Assembly (NCBI GenBank): GCA_022495005.1
Contig: JAGYXB010000804.1
Span: forward strand, 62,001-126,000
Length of the DNA stretch: 64,000 nucleotides
From: Rhyacophila brunnea
Lineage: Eukaryota > Arthropoda > Insecta > Trichoptera > Rhyacophilidae
Direction of reading: 5' to 3'
The notes below the pieces were generated by a model. The model saw only the letters and a list, made by a program, of their open reading frames with translations. It was not told the DNA's origin and searched no databases. The first letter of the stretch is position 1; each line of letters starts with the position of its first letter. Both the position numbers and the translations under genes were made by a program. Of this stretch, positions 23,481 to 34,689 are shown one piece after another.

Positions 23481-24699
23481 CGTACATTTGATACGAAACT
23501 CAAGACAATAAAAGAGCTAACTTATACAATGTCTGACAAAAAATATTTGAAATAGACATTATAATACGTAAATAATTAGTTAGGTACCTAACTATCGAAT
23601 TAAAAAGAAAGCTCCTTTCTAGAAAGATGGGCCCTCAACATAATATGAAAAAATGGGGAAAATGATCCCTGGTAACAAGAAAAACATATGAAACGAGAGA
23701 TTACTCCTATATTTATGTTTTGTATACAAAAACGGTTTCAACGATAAAAAGCATTAGTATAGCAAGTAAATGAGATTTTAAAACAGAGATGTTAGATATA
23801 AGAATACCTAAAGCAATAATTATAAATATTTATAATATAGGTATTTAACATAGTAGGTACATAATATAATAATATGTAGTTTATACAGGTCAGTATTTCC
23901 CAAACTGTGGTACGCATTCCACTGGAGGGTTACCTACGCTTATTTTTTATAAAAAAATTGACTTCAGTATTTCGCGTGGTGTTCTATAATTTATTATTAT
24001 TATGGCGCGAATACTATATATGTAAGTAGTTACGCCTAAAATCGAAATCGAAAGCCGAAAATCGCAAAATTAATAAGTAGATAAATGAAGAAACATGATC
24101 TTGTTTATAAATAGCATTGACATTGACAAGATTCTTTTTTCAATCGGCTAGCCATAATAAAATTCTTCCGTCATATACTTTACATCTAAATTTAAGGGTG
24201 GTAGGTACTAGCAAGATGTAAATTTTTGAAACATTTCTATAATTAATGGAATCGACTCTGTTACAAGATTATGAATTTATTACAAGATTAGTCTTTTATT
24301 GTTATTTAGTAGAATATTTTTAAAATTAATTAAATCGGTTATCATTTGTTATTCACCACAATAATTTAGCTAATGTTTATAGGAAACTTGTTTCACTCAC
24401 TTGGTGAGCTTTTTAAAGTATAGTCATAAAGCGAAATACGTGTCGTAGAAACGATAGCTATACCCTAGAGGCAGCAGGTTATGTGAAAGTATGGTGAAGC
24501 AAGAAGTATGGTGAGGCCGGCTGGCAATCAATCTGCGACAAAATTTCCACGTTAACATTATATTATATGGGTACGTTATAATGACCAAAGTAAATCCTCA
24601 GTGATGCCCTGCATTTTTTTATCGCGTCGCTATTTCTCGTAAGTTGTCGGCTATTGTTGGCCTGCTTCATTGAGTTGTATGAGAAAGCCGATTCCTTTC
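23481..24699. other. No recognised feature
   Basis: AT-rich sequence without coding or repeat signatures that could be defended. Confidence 0.4.
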
Positions 24700-24890
24700 C
24701 CCTCTTTTTATTTAATACCTCTATGGCTATACCTATGTGGTGAACAGGGAACACAGAATTAATGGGTACTGAAATGCATAACGGGTGTGGAGTAACAGGC
24801 AACCGATCTCGAGTGTGGAAGAATATGAGATAAAATAAAACACTCAAAACCCTGCTTCAAAATGTAGTGTATTGGGGTACCTATAGCCTA
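24700..24890 (+). repeat. Dispersed repeat R1, copy 2 (internally deleted)
   Basis: Matches the 29.2-kb copy from GAACACAGAATTAATGGG through GTAACAGGCAACCGATCTCGA. It then jumps from AATATGAGATAAAATAAAAC straight to ACTCAAAACCCTGC, so the central approximately 130 bases (ACACGTGT to the CATT before CAAAACCC) present in the other copies are missing. Confidence 0.6.
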
Positions 24891-25685
24891 TCAGAATTAT
24901 ATTTATTTATCTGTTGTGTGGTGGTAAATATAGACAGTAAGAAGTAATAACATATTTTAATAACTATCATGAATAGTCTTTATAAAAAAGCTTTCTTAGA
25001 TTATAATGTCATTGATTTTAGAATCAAATCACACTATATGACATTTGTTATTGACTCGTTTCCGTTACAAGCTTTACACGTGAGTCTAAACATAAAAAAA
25101 ACGCTAAAGATAAGAGTCAGCTACACACACAGGTAAATGCGCAGTAGATTGGTCATACCTGCAAATATACAAACAATGCGTCAATGGGAAGAGAAACGAT
25201 CATTAAAATGTTGCCGTTAATTCCATATTTCATGTTGGCAAACAGAACGACGCGGCGCACCTCGGAATGCCGCAACTCGCGGACCAATCACTCCTCGGAG
25301 GTGTAACAATAGCCACAATAGCAGATATTGTCATACTTGTGGTCGATATTTTTACGTATAGATAATAAATAGCCTAGGAACTGCTTCATTGGAGAAAAAA
25401 TCATCATTAATTATTATTCAAAAACCACGCACTTACTTACAACTAAGCATATTTTCATTTAAATATCACTCAAAACGTGTGATCATTGGCGTAGACTGGC
25501 GACATGCATAATTCGAATCCAGCATGGCATTAAATCTAGCGTTTTTCGACACTTATTCGATTAAAACTAAATTCCGTGTTTTGGCTGCGTTAGCCGGACA
25601 GCACATAGGTATATATATTATGTTTTTGTTAGTATTCACAAAACACGTGAAACTTAATGTACTTGTTCGAGTGTGACATTTTAGT
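24891..25685. other. No gene; CpG-rich patch at 25245-25310
   Basis: Most is AT-rich. The patch GACGCGGCGCACCTCGGAA and the following ACTCGCGGACC are strongly CpG-enriched relative to their surroundings. No gene start could be linked to it. Confidence 0.35.
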
Positions 25686-25897
25686 GTATTCTAAAACATT
25701 TGATCGAGAGGTTTAAAAGAATACTATTCTATGTAATAAAAATACTTTATGCAGTCGTCAAATGTTTAAAATAAATATAAAGGATAATAAGGCTTCAAAA
25801 TTACATATCCACAACGTTTAAGGAATGTTCAGGCTAATGCTTTGAAAATACCATAAAATCTCCATTTTTTACCTACGTTGGGCATGTGGGCAGTTAA
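25686..25897 (+). repeat. Diverged solo arm of the 41-kb palindrome element
   Basis: About 210 bases align with 42145-42362: TTCTAAAACATT, GAGAGGTTTAAAAGAATACT, AAAATACTTTATGCAGTC, GGATAATAAGGCTTCAAAAT, AACGTTTAAGGA, and an end GGCATGTGGGCAGTTAA in place of GCATGTCCCCCCTTAA. This shows that the palindrome arm is a dispersed repeat. No opposite arm is present here. Confidence 0.7.
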
Positions 25898-25997
25898 ACA
25901 CCTGCAAAAATATCAGCAACATTCAACATGCCGGCGTGGGGGTTTACATTAAATATAATGTTTGAGACTTTCACGGTTGTTTTTTTATCGTAATAAA

Positions 25998-26445
25998 TTC
26001 TTGTGTTTCCACCGGGCGTACTTCTTTCTTCTTTCCTCGGCGTTTCGGGCTCGTTGCATAAACCATTATCAAGAGATCTGTGTTATGATGAAGTGTAGTG
26101 TAGGTGTATGAAGTCAAACGTCGCTCTAAGAATGTCAAAAGGGAATCCGATTAGCTAAGAGCAAACGTTGCTCAGAGTAATGCGTCACTCGTTACGACCA
26201 GAGATACCGGGTCGAATATTGGATTTTGCTGACAGTGCCAGAAGCCATGACATTTTTAACCGTAACCCATCATCCGTATTAATATATTCCGGATTTCTGT
26301 GTATTTTGATGACCTCCTTTACCAATCGTGATAAATATCCCTTACTCCGACCCAGTATCTTGGTTTCGTAGTCAAATTTGTGTCCTTTATAGTTTATACG
26401 ATTACAATGTACGTAAAACTTGCGACGTAGGTATAAGAAGCACAA
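25998..26445 (-). mobile_element. Penelope-like element 3' end, copy 2
   Basis: The minus strand carries an open frame (stop near 26185) followed by a 3' block at 26177-25998 that repeats at 16.4 kb. The combination of a GIY-YIG-type coding end and a tail with TGCAACGAGCCCGAAACG-like sequence is what is seen in Penelope-like retroelements. Confidence 0.55.
26185..26445 (-). pseudogene. Penelope-like GIY-YIG endonuclease C-terminal fragment
   Basis: The 86-codon frame includes GHKFDYETKILGRSKGYLSR, then LVKEVIKIHRNPEYINTDDG and a tail ending LRLKMSWLLAL. This matches the pattern I know from the C-terminus of Penelope-like GIY-YIG nucleases: 'H.FD...ILA....Y..R...EAIEI.K....INRDDG..L...W'. The nuclease nicks target DNA for reverse transcription in intact elements. 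The catalytic GIY and YIG residues would lie upstream and are not recognisable, and the frame has stops there, so this is a dead 5'-truncated copy. It could also derive from a related reverse transcriptase family carrying the same domain. Confidence 0.5.
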
Positions 26446-27118
26446 CTCCCCGGTGTTTTAAGGCACAGTATAATAAAAACGTTTGGCAACTACTGCATTT
26501 CGTTTATCCACGTTATTAAAATGCACCGGATAAATATTCAAAGTTAATTAATGGGCATATAACCTGGAGAATATCAATTATGATACTATCTTAATATCAA
26601 AACGGCAGACCGTTCCAATAAATTTAATATTGTATCATTATAGACGTATCAAAGAATGCTGTATTGACTTCGAGATCGCTATTGATTTGGATTGTCCGTC
26701 ATTTGAGATGGTCCCTACTTCAGATCGCTACAATATAAATGGCTTTGGATACACTTTGTGACACAATAATAAGACATTACTGCTGGAAAATTTAACCCTT
26801 TCAAGGCGAAATGATTCAACTTGCCAACGATAAATAATTTTAATCATGCTAATAAAGTCGAATCCATATTTTTCCTCTTCTTCAAAGGAGTACCTACCTA
26901 ATTGTACACATATTCTATGTTTTATCTATAGTACATAATATGGTCGAATTTATTCTCATATAGGGTACAATATGCAAGTATCCATCACTTTGTAGGTTAG
27001 TTTAGGTTGGGCTCTATATACACCATTATGTGTTTCGCTTAGGTACATTGTTACGTGGTACTTAAGAAAGCTTAGTGTAGAGCGCGTCGTATTAAAATAA
27101 TATTTCATAATATCGACT
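26446..27118. other. No recognised feature
   Basis: AT-rich; nothing beyond possible decayed Penelope-like sequence in the first 100 bases. Confidence 0.35.
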
Positions 27119-27484
27119 ATAGAAAGGAAAAAGGGCGTAACCCTCAGTTTTTTCAATAGGTGTTATTGCATAATAATGTTGTACATTGTACATTATGTCC
27201 AAAGAATGTAAACTGCAAATGCCGATTTATTATCTAAATTTAGCTAAATTAAAAAAAAAGGAAGTGACGTGAGAAAAACGACTTAACTATCATTATTGTT
27301 GGTTTTTTTAATTAACTCAATAATTAATATCAGATTAGGAATATAAAAACCAAATTATTGATTATCACACACTTCAAGGTTGTGAATTTTGAATTTTAAT
27401 TTTGACCAAAAACCATAATAAAAACGCTTTTGTGCCCACTGTAAAATTTGATTTGTGTGGATTACGCCCTTTTTCCTTTCCATA
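27119..27484 (+). mobile_element. MITE with GAAAGGAAAAAGGGCG ends
   Basis: The left end TAGAAAGGAAAAAGGGCGTA and the right end, inverse TATGGAAAGGAAAAAGGGCGTA, form about 20-bp inverted repeats with one difference. Each is next to a TA dinucleotide, so a Tc1/mariner-type MITE of about 366 bp is likely. The interior is AT-rich and noncoding. Confidence 0.65.
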
Positions 27485-28599
27485 GTTGATATGGTGAATA
27501 CACGTTACATGTAATTATAAATTAAAAAAAATATAACGATGAACACACGGTATCTATAACTTATAAGGCATGCGTTGCATTTACCGCATGTATGGACGGC
27601 CTGCCACTGGTAGTTATCCATTGTTAAGCACATTTTTTAAATTGCCAATGTGAATTAGCATTGGTTAAAGAAATCGAGATAATATTTATTTAATTAAGCC
27701 AGATTTCCCCCATAAAAACTTTAATAATATCACAAACTATCCATAAACCTTTCATTTTTCTGCCAAATTTTAATTTTTATTGTAAATTCAGTCAACCGCA
27801 ATTCTGAACATAATAAAATCGCTATACAGCCCGAAATGTTTCGACCAGCCGGCGCCGGTTGGTTAATGATGTTCTTTATTCAAAATAAATTGATCGATGT
27901 GTTTTTTTGTGTCCGCAAGAAGATGATCATCTTGAATGCAAATGATCCAACCTTGACATGGAAATATTATTGCGTTGTATTAAAAAAAAAAAAAGAACAT
28001 TGTCGCATTGAATTCGAATCAAAAGAAATGTGTGCGATGTGCCTTTGTAGTAATTACGATGTCACCGCGAAATTGATTGGATACCTATGCTAATTATTGT
28101 GTTTTGTAATTAATTATAATGCGATTCAAAGGATAACTAATCGCTTGCTTTATTTATATATTTTTGTATTCAAATAATGACGACTTCAAAATTATGACAA
28201 TCGACACCAGGAGCGCATAAACTTTATATGAGGGCCGTCTGAGCTAACATTCAATGTAATTATGACGCTTGAACGAAAACGAAACTGATGAAAATTGTAA
28301 TTACCCAACTCCACGATTTTTTTAGATCTTGGGGGCGGTCCAGAGCTTCCGATGATATTTTGCCTAACTACCACTTTACTTTGTTCTGACCTAACGTGAA
28401 CATTATTTTTTTCCTCAAAATGGGACATCTACTAATTTTTAGGTAAAAGTATGTGTATTCAAGAAAATGCATATTTCTTCATAGTTTTTATTTATTAATG
28501 AAAAGAACAGATATGTAAACACGTGAAAACAAAATATAATTTATGTATGAATGAAATTCTTGGCAGGACTTTGCTTTGGAATCTACTTTGCTTTAAGAC
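27485..28599. other. No gene supported
   Basis: Contains a lone hAT-like end (inverse of CAGTGGCAGGCCGTCCATA) at 27592-27610 without a visible partner. An 85-codon open frame at 27836-28093 is interrupted by a long A run and looks like chance. Confidence 0.35.
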
Positions 28600-28840
28600 A
28601 GTTTAAAAACTGCGACGTGCACACTGTGTGTCCATATGATCGTCCATAACTTATTCATAAGAGAAAAGACCGTTCAGTGTTCCACCCTGTCACTTTTTGC
28701 GGTGTAGTATAGTTAGAAAAAAGTGAATATTCATCAAATAGTTCTGTATTTTGGTTACAGTTGACAAATCCCTTTTCAATCAAAACATCCATTACACTTT
28801 GAATTTCTTCCCATGTAGGATTTTGGTTAAATTCGCCCAT
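28600..28840 (-). pseudogene. hAT-like transposase C-terminal fragment, frameshifted
   Basis: The minus-strand frame reads NPTWEEIQSVMDVLIEKGF, then NTELFDEYSLFSNYTTPQKV and GWNTERS before a stop near 28655. After a small frame change the sequence reads LMNKLWTIIW. The order 'TWE.IQ..... LFDE.......W.....K.W..IF' resembles the region just before the dimerisation domain of ZBED/hAT-type transposases common in aphids. Neither the catalytic core nor the final hAT dimerisation motif is visible. This is a weak assignment from memory of the family pattern. Confidence 0.35.
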
Positions 28841-29170
28841 TCAAATATTTCTAATTGTTACCATGGGTTGTCCGAAAACGGAACATTTCGGCATCCCGAA
28901 GCTGTGCTTGGGGTCAACGAGATAGGCTACCTAAAAACGGGACGTATGGTCACGACTCACATTATTCATACCCGGCTCCCACCACAAGGAAACCGCGCGC
29001 CCCATGTTGCGTTTTCCCTGGTATGTACATTATGTGGATCCAGTAGGATTGAAGAAAATGGAGCTCAGGTTAAGGTATCCGTAGCAGACGGAAAAGCCAA
29101 GTCCAAAGACAGATCTTAGTTGTGATGTGCTGTACGGCCACTTTCTTGTCTGCTCGTTAATGTCAAAATA
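28841..29170. other. GC-richer stretch, unidentified
   Basis: Raised GC (for example CGGCTCCCACCACAAGGAAA and CCGCGCGCCCCATGTTGCG) and a 122-codon plus-strand open frame (28751-29119) set it apart. The peptide resembles nothing I know and crosses the minus-strand hAT remnant. It may be the internal part of an old transposon next to repeat R1. Confidence 0.25.
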
Positions 29171-29485
29171 AGAGGCCCAGGGAACTCAGAAATAATGGGA
29201 ACTGATATACTCAACGGGTAAGGAGAAGCAGGCAACCTATCTCGAATAAGAAAGAATACGGGATACATTTAAACACGTGTCAAGAATACGTCATACGTCG
29301 AATACTGACAATTGCTCTCGGTTTATGCATTGACGCTCATTTAATATTAGTGTATTACGCACACTATTGCACGTCTATAATCCGTGGTTCATTTTCGAAA
29401 GACACTCACTCATTCAAAACCCTACGTTAAAATTTACTGTATCCAATATAATTCCTATCGGAATTCTATTTATTATCTGTTCTGT
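29171..29485 (+). repeat. Dispersed repeat R1, copy 3
   Basis: Matches the inverted copy at 10860-11165 over its whole length and the shorter copy at 24700-24890. It retains the central ACACGTGTCAAGAATACG to TTCGAAAGACACTCACTC block that copy 2 lacks. Confidence 0.6.
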
Positions 29486-30404
29486 GTTTAAACTATATCA
29501 CAATCATATATTATTATAATCTCTAATAAGTAGACTATTGTAACACTGTTATAAAAAAATAATTAAATTAATAAATAAGTATGTATTCCTATGATCACTT
29601 TATTCGGATTTGAACCCGGTAACTCGATTGTGACATTTAATATCAGTCTGTGTCAAGAGATATCAATATTAAATTCTGATCGAATATCTAGAAGTGATCT
29701 AAATATCTTAGATCCATATTTATATGTAGGTATATATTGATATAAGCATTCTTTACATCGGATGGTTCTCAGAAAGTGATGCGCGAGGGTATTGTTATTT
29801 ACCTAAGTAGGAATAAGAAAAAATCAAAATGGATCAGCAAAATTATGGCGCGGAAAAATCATCTCAAGCAACACTCATCTGATCACTAATTTATCATGCA
29901 ATTGATATCGGCAACCATTCGCGTGTTATCAATAAAGTTTATCCAAGCATCGTGCGTTGTGGGTTGCATGCTCGTCACTCAAATCCCGCGGCTGTCTCAT
30001 ACCCACATGTTATTTTCCACCCCAGCGTTAAGGGTGAATTTAAAAAATATATATAAAATCGGTGTTAATATCGTATGTACAGTATTGTTATCTATTCTGT
30101 CAACGGGACGACATATTACCATTTTTTTAATGTTGGTAATTGAAAAATCTTCATATTCATTGCAAAAGGGGTGATTATTACAACTTCGCGTTTCACCTAC
30201 ATATTTGGGCGGCATGGCTACTTTAAACCAATCAAAAAGTCAATAACATACCTACAACAGCTAACTTACATAAGTAATAATATGCTCATTCGTTCACCTA
30301 CCAGAGATGATTAGTGATCTTTCAATAAACTCCCAACCCCAATACATTGCTTCACATTGCTTGGTTTTAAGGCTCATTTTAATGGTTACATGTAAATTAT
30401 ACGT
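29486..30404. other. No recognised gene
   Basis: AT-rich. A possible B-box-like GGGTTCAAATCC (minus strand, 29612-29624) hints at a SINE scrap, but no A box was found. Confidence 0.35.
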
Positions 30405-30485
30405 AAAACATTTCAACGTGGCACAGTTCGCCGTTAGCTTTCTTATCGAAAAGAGATGACCGTTTACCTATACGATCTCCAACTT
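30405..30485 (+). repeat. Dispersed repeat R2, copy 2
   Basis: Diverged counterpart of 10080-10165, same strand. Confidence 0.45.
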
Positions 30486-30558
30486 TATTAGATTCAATTT
30501 GAATATTAATTCAATTTTCATAACTGATTTTGGTGAAATTCATGAATTCATGAATGAA

Positions 30559-30622
30559 AACCTAACCTAATAAATAATCCAGTATATTGGCTATTTTAAA
30601 AATTCCTTTGCTACTGGCTTCC
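30559..30622 (+). repeat. Dispersed repeat R4, copy 1
   Basis: AACCTAACCTAA followed by AAATAATCCAGTATAT and CTGGCTTCC recurs on the same strand at 49133-49202. Both copies begin with the CCTAA repeat, possibly the tail or end of a small retroelement. Confidence 0.55.
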
Positions 30623-30692
30623 TGTAAAGTGTAAACCGTCAAGAACCGTGTTTTATTTAGACATGAATTTTATGTCAGTAGGTACTATATGA

Positions 30693-30795
30693 CACAAAGA
30701 GGTTGGACGGTCTTTAATATACGGCCATATATTTCCGATACAACATTTTACGTGAAGTGTGATACGGCGAACAGCATACGTACAAGTTTCCGGAC
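30693..30795 (-). repeat. Dispersed repeat R3, copy 2 (inverted)
   Basis: Inverse of 16224-16328: GAGGTTGGACGGTCTTTAAT, GTGAAGTGTGATACGGC, TTTCCGGAC. Unlike copy 1, it is not next to a Penelope-like fragment. Confidence 0.6.
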
Positions 30796-31746
30796 CCGCA
30801 TTTTAATATTTCATAAGCCGCATTTTAGTTTCGACAAGTTATTTTAATCTCATGGTCATGGGTCAAGGAAATAATATCTAATATTTATTTGTACATATTT
30901 AGAATTGAATCCCCAGGTAACAATAAATCCAGTAATCCAATAAATCCAATCCAATAAATAAATAGGTATTCACTTTGTAAGCACCTATTTGAAACTAAAA
31001 CATTAATAAATGCAATACCTCTCTATTTTATTTAGTGGTTCACTCGTCAAGAAATACACTGTTTGAGAAGCATCAGTCAAACTATCTATTTGTTTTATCG
31101 ACATGGTTCGATATTAATATGTCTCGTTATCTATTAGGTATTATTAATAATGTCGTGATTCGTGCAACATTATCATATCCCATACACGGGTGGTTTCAAT
31201 TGGTCTGCTTCAATGTTTTGTATCAGGTACCTTACATTTATAATGTTGACAATGCTATAACCTATAATACTATATATTGTGTAGGATTAATCATTTCATA
31301 CAATGTTTATACTTTATAGACTATATACACTAAACTGGATACCCTTTCCATGCAGACATCTGATAAAAATCCGTAAGAAATGCCCTTATTGTATTGAGTT
31401 AACTTTTTAGTACCTATATAATATATTCTATCTACCATTATTTATGTATTCTTATGGCAGTAGCCGAGATGAAGAGAATAAAACAATAATCACGTACACT
31501 GTTTCCAAATTGACCCTTATTACAAATAACAGTTCAGAGAGATCTTTGTATTAGACATAACTAGGGCAGCCGTAATTCGCATATATTTGAGGCGTACACA
31601 ATTTATGGCAGTTCATAAGGCAATCGGGGCCGTTCATTGGTCTGGTCTGTCTATTGGTATTGAGCAGTATGCAGTCAATTGGGTATCGACTACTTACTAC
31701 TAGTATAAACCGGTTTTCAGCCAGTGATATTTTATATCGTTATTAT
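30796..31746. other. No recognised gene
   Basis: Open frame 31035-31319 (94 codons, hydrophobic) is isolated and without splice context; read as chance in AT-rich DNA. Confidence 0.35.
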
Positions 31747-31944
31747 GATGCAGGTGTGACGCCCACGATAGCCAAGCGTCAGGCTTATACCTAATATCGT
31801 GGGTTCTGGATTTGAATCCCGAGTCGTGTTGTTTTTCAATGTATGTTTGGTCCCAGGGTATGACCTAATAGGCTGAGCAAACGTGGGCTACTGAACGATT
31901 TTCGTTTATATGAGAGTCTCCATAAGCTCAATGAAAAAAAAACA
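31747..31944 (+). repeat. tRNA-derived SINE-like element
   Basis: An A-box-like ATAGCCAAGCGTCAGG, a B-box-like GGATTTGAATCCCG about 50 bases later and an A-rich end (AATGAAAAAAAAAC) give the layout of a SINE: tRNA-like head, unrelated body, A tail. The head does not fold into a full cloverleaf by eye. Confidence 0.5.
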
Positions 31945-32097
31945 ACCCCATTAATTAACATACTTTACCTATTAAATACGCCAATAGCTATATTATATAT
32001 TGATATTAGTTCGAAGCTTCTCGAAGCTTTCGTTGCAAAGCTTCGATTTACTGGATATATAAATGTATAGGTAGATCATTTTATTATATATAACGAT

Positions 32098-32793
32098 CAG
32101 TGGCGAAGGGTAACTTTTGGAAAGAGGCTGTGGAGATATGATAAAAAGAACACACTTGTCAGCTATACTTACGAGAAATAAGAAGATAATACGATATCAC
32201 TACTAATGAAGAGGTACGCACTAATGACAACGACACACTAATTTAATGAAACTTCAAAAATTCACTGACGACATGAAAATTGAGCGAAAAGTTTAAATTA
32301 ATTACGTATTTTTTCAAAACATTTATACACATCAAAAATCATTAGATACGTTCTTTTTATTTTAAAAAACAGTCTATATTTATTAATATTCGATTGAACC
32401 CCATAGAAATTATTTTTTTAAATTATCTAATTATTAATTATTTTGTTTTAGGCTCTGCGATCGGAGCTTACCTTAGTTCATACAATTCGATAGACTGGGC
32501 GGGGCGTAAAATCTATATGAAAAAAAATGAGAATTATTTGAAACATAATCCGACCTTTATTTATGTCAAGACAGATGGCGCGCTGTGGTATACTTTTTAA
32601 AACCTTTGTAGATTGTTTTGTAATTATCTGTGTAATACATTCCTACACATACGGCATCTTTCGTTGGCAAAATAAATTATTTTATAGAATATATAATCAA
32701 TTGATTATATAAATAAGTCGATATGCAATTAAAAATATATTTCTTAAGAAGGTAGGCTTCAAATAATCGCCTAGTATGGAGTCTTCGCCACCG
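32098..32793 (+). mobile_element. hAT-like element D with perfect 8-bp target duplication
   Basis: Starts CAGTGGCGAAGGG and ends CTTCGCCACCG. The element is bracketed by ATAACGAT at 32090-32097 and 32794-32801. The short terminal inverted repeat and the 8-bp duplication fit hAT. Its right terminal 45 bases recur, inverted, at 52937. The interior has no transposase-like frame. It shares only the outermost bases with copies A to C. Confidence 0.75.
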
Positions 32794-32801
32794 ATAACGA
32801 T

Positions 32802-33849
32802 GCACAAACCTCAACGTTCATTTTAATGATCGAAGCCTTCGAAATAATCTTGCATTGTAAGTGCCACGGGTAAATGTAAAATAAATGAGGGGCATCTCTC
32901 TATCCATGTTTCATTTCTCGATCAATCTCAAGAGATCGTGATCTCAGTGCATATTGTATGTACAATATCATGTCAAACAAAATAATGATATGATTATCTG
33001 GTTCAGATGCCAATATAAGTACCTAATCGATATTCAGACGTGAATGCCATGTTGTGTTGCGTCGCTGTATGGATGATCCTAATATTCTTAAAACGGTACT
33101 TCAGTAAAACGGCAAATAATTTTCAACTATGGTTGCGACGAAATTTTGGACTCGCTGGCAATCGGAGAGCGAACGTCGAGCTGCGAACACGTCAATTTGT
33201 TTCGTGATGGTGACGGGGGTATTAATTCTTAAATTGTGTAAAGATGACTTAAAAACGTTAACCATTTTCTTTAAAAAGAAAACATGTCAATAAATATATT
33301 ATTATTGTTACTCATAGAACAATAAACAGAACATTAAATAGAAGCATGTTGGATTTATATGACAAATTATATTTCGTTCGGCACGCGTCATTTGCACAAT
33401 CCGCGCATCGCCTAGCCACGATCTTTTTAGACCATGCCTCAACTGAGGTATAGCCTTAAGTAGTGATAAGTATCTACATTTTCGGCGCTCTCCGAAAACA
33501 AGCAAGAACAAGTGTTTAACGACAAAATGAACGAAGTTTGTTGCAAATATCTAAAAGATTATTTTGTGTGTATGAATATTAGCATCGGTATCTTACCAAC
33601 TACTAGTACAGTGCGTGGCTGCCCAATTCCAAGAAGAAACGCCATATTGCATACATCTACGTCGAGGCCGCTAATATAAAACCGTGAGACAGATATAGCT
33701 GTAATAGGATATCCGATATACCAATCTGTAATATAAAATTACTTATATACCTACCTGCTCGATACCCGTATCACAACTCTTATATCAATACATTGAAACT
33801 GTATACACATTTCCACTCAATAAATAATATCTGCTACAACTTCTTGGCA
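32802..33849. other. No recognised gene
   Basis: No coding evidence. CpG slightly raised at 33150-33210. Confidence 0.35.
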
Positions 33850-34235
33850 GTATTCATTTCAATTCAATTCAATTCATTTTCAATTCATTTATTTTTTTTA
33901 ACATATTGTGGACATTACAAATTATAAGTTTAAGACGTTCACAACATGACATTTAGAAACAAAGATATATAAATATAACAGTATTATACATAAAAAAGAG
34001 ATATATCAGTAGATAAATTAGATAGGTACAAGGAAGTACACCGGATGAGTTAAGCAGACCCTATTTTAAGAATTTATAAAACAACATCCACCTAAACTCA
34101 TTCTCACGTAGGTGGAATATATCAACACCCGAAGCGATTTCGTTGAACATAGTTATCACTCACCCAATTGGCATTACCAGTGGCAGGTTGGTTCTGCACC
34201 TTGGGAGAATAAACAACTGATGGTCTCTATTACCA
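33850..34235 (-). mobile_element. Non-LTR retrotransposon 3' end, copy 1
   Basis: The minus strand reads QLFILPRCRTNLPLVMPIG, then after a stop VITMFNEIASGVDIF and FRWMLFYKFLK with a stop near 34065. This is the typical C-terminal sequence of a non-LTR ORF2 ('F.IP..RTN......P...M...N'). It is followed by a 3' untranslated part and a tail built of ATTGAA units next to an A-rich run (33850-33900). The same sequence recurs at 46.6-47.6 kb. The copy is 5'-truncated. Confidence 0.65.
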
Positions 34236-34239
34236 TGGC

Positions 34240-34680
34240 CCCCACATGCTGAAGCGGGCCCCCAGGCTAGGATCTTTGTCGTTCTTACCCATCGTTAGGG
34301 TTAAAATCAGTATTACGTTCTACAGAAACGTTTTCCAAATGGTGTTCCAGGTAAAATTAAGTGTATTAAAAGTATTTTTAGCGTTTTTTTGTATTTTACA
34401 ATAAATCCACTCGAGTTATGAAGTTTTCAAATATTGGACACAAAACAATCAAAATTTGCATCACACAATCACATATTTTACAATTTTCAAACAAAAATAG
34501 CACCGCAGGCGACTTTTTTACCATTAGAGCAAACTTGTGATGTGTGTTTATCCCACCTATAAAGTAGTCGCGCCACGCACGTCCCCCAGGCTAGAGCCCT
34601 CGCAGCCCCCCCCCCCCACTTTGTGGGCGCCATGATTGACACCCACCCTACGACACCCTTCTGACCAAGGTACGCCGCGG
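34240..34680 (+). repeat. Dispersed repeat R5, copy 1, with poly-C tract
   Basis: Contains TGAAGCGGGCCCCCAGGC near its start, GGTAAAATTAAG and TTTTTTTGTATTTTACAATAA in the middle and CCCCCAGGCTAGAGCCCTCG before a run of 13 C. The inverted copy is at 62963-63445. It abuts the non-LTR end on its left. The family is unknown; the poly-C edge suggests a transposon terminus. Confidence 0.55.
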
Positions 34681-34689
34681 AATGGGACC

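Noticed and set aside
28751..29119. 122-codon plus-strand frame as a gene
   Set aside because: It runs antisense through a hAT-like remnant, with no splice context and no similarity that I recognise.
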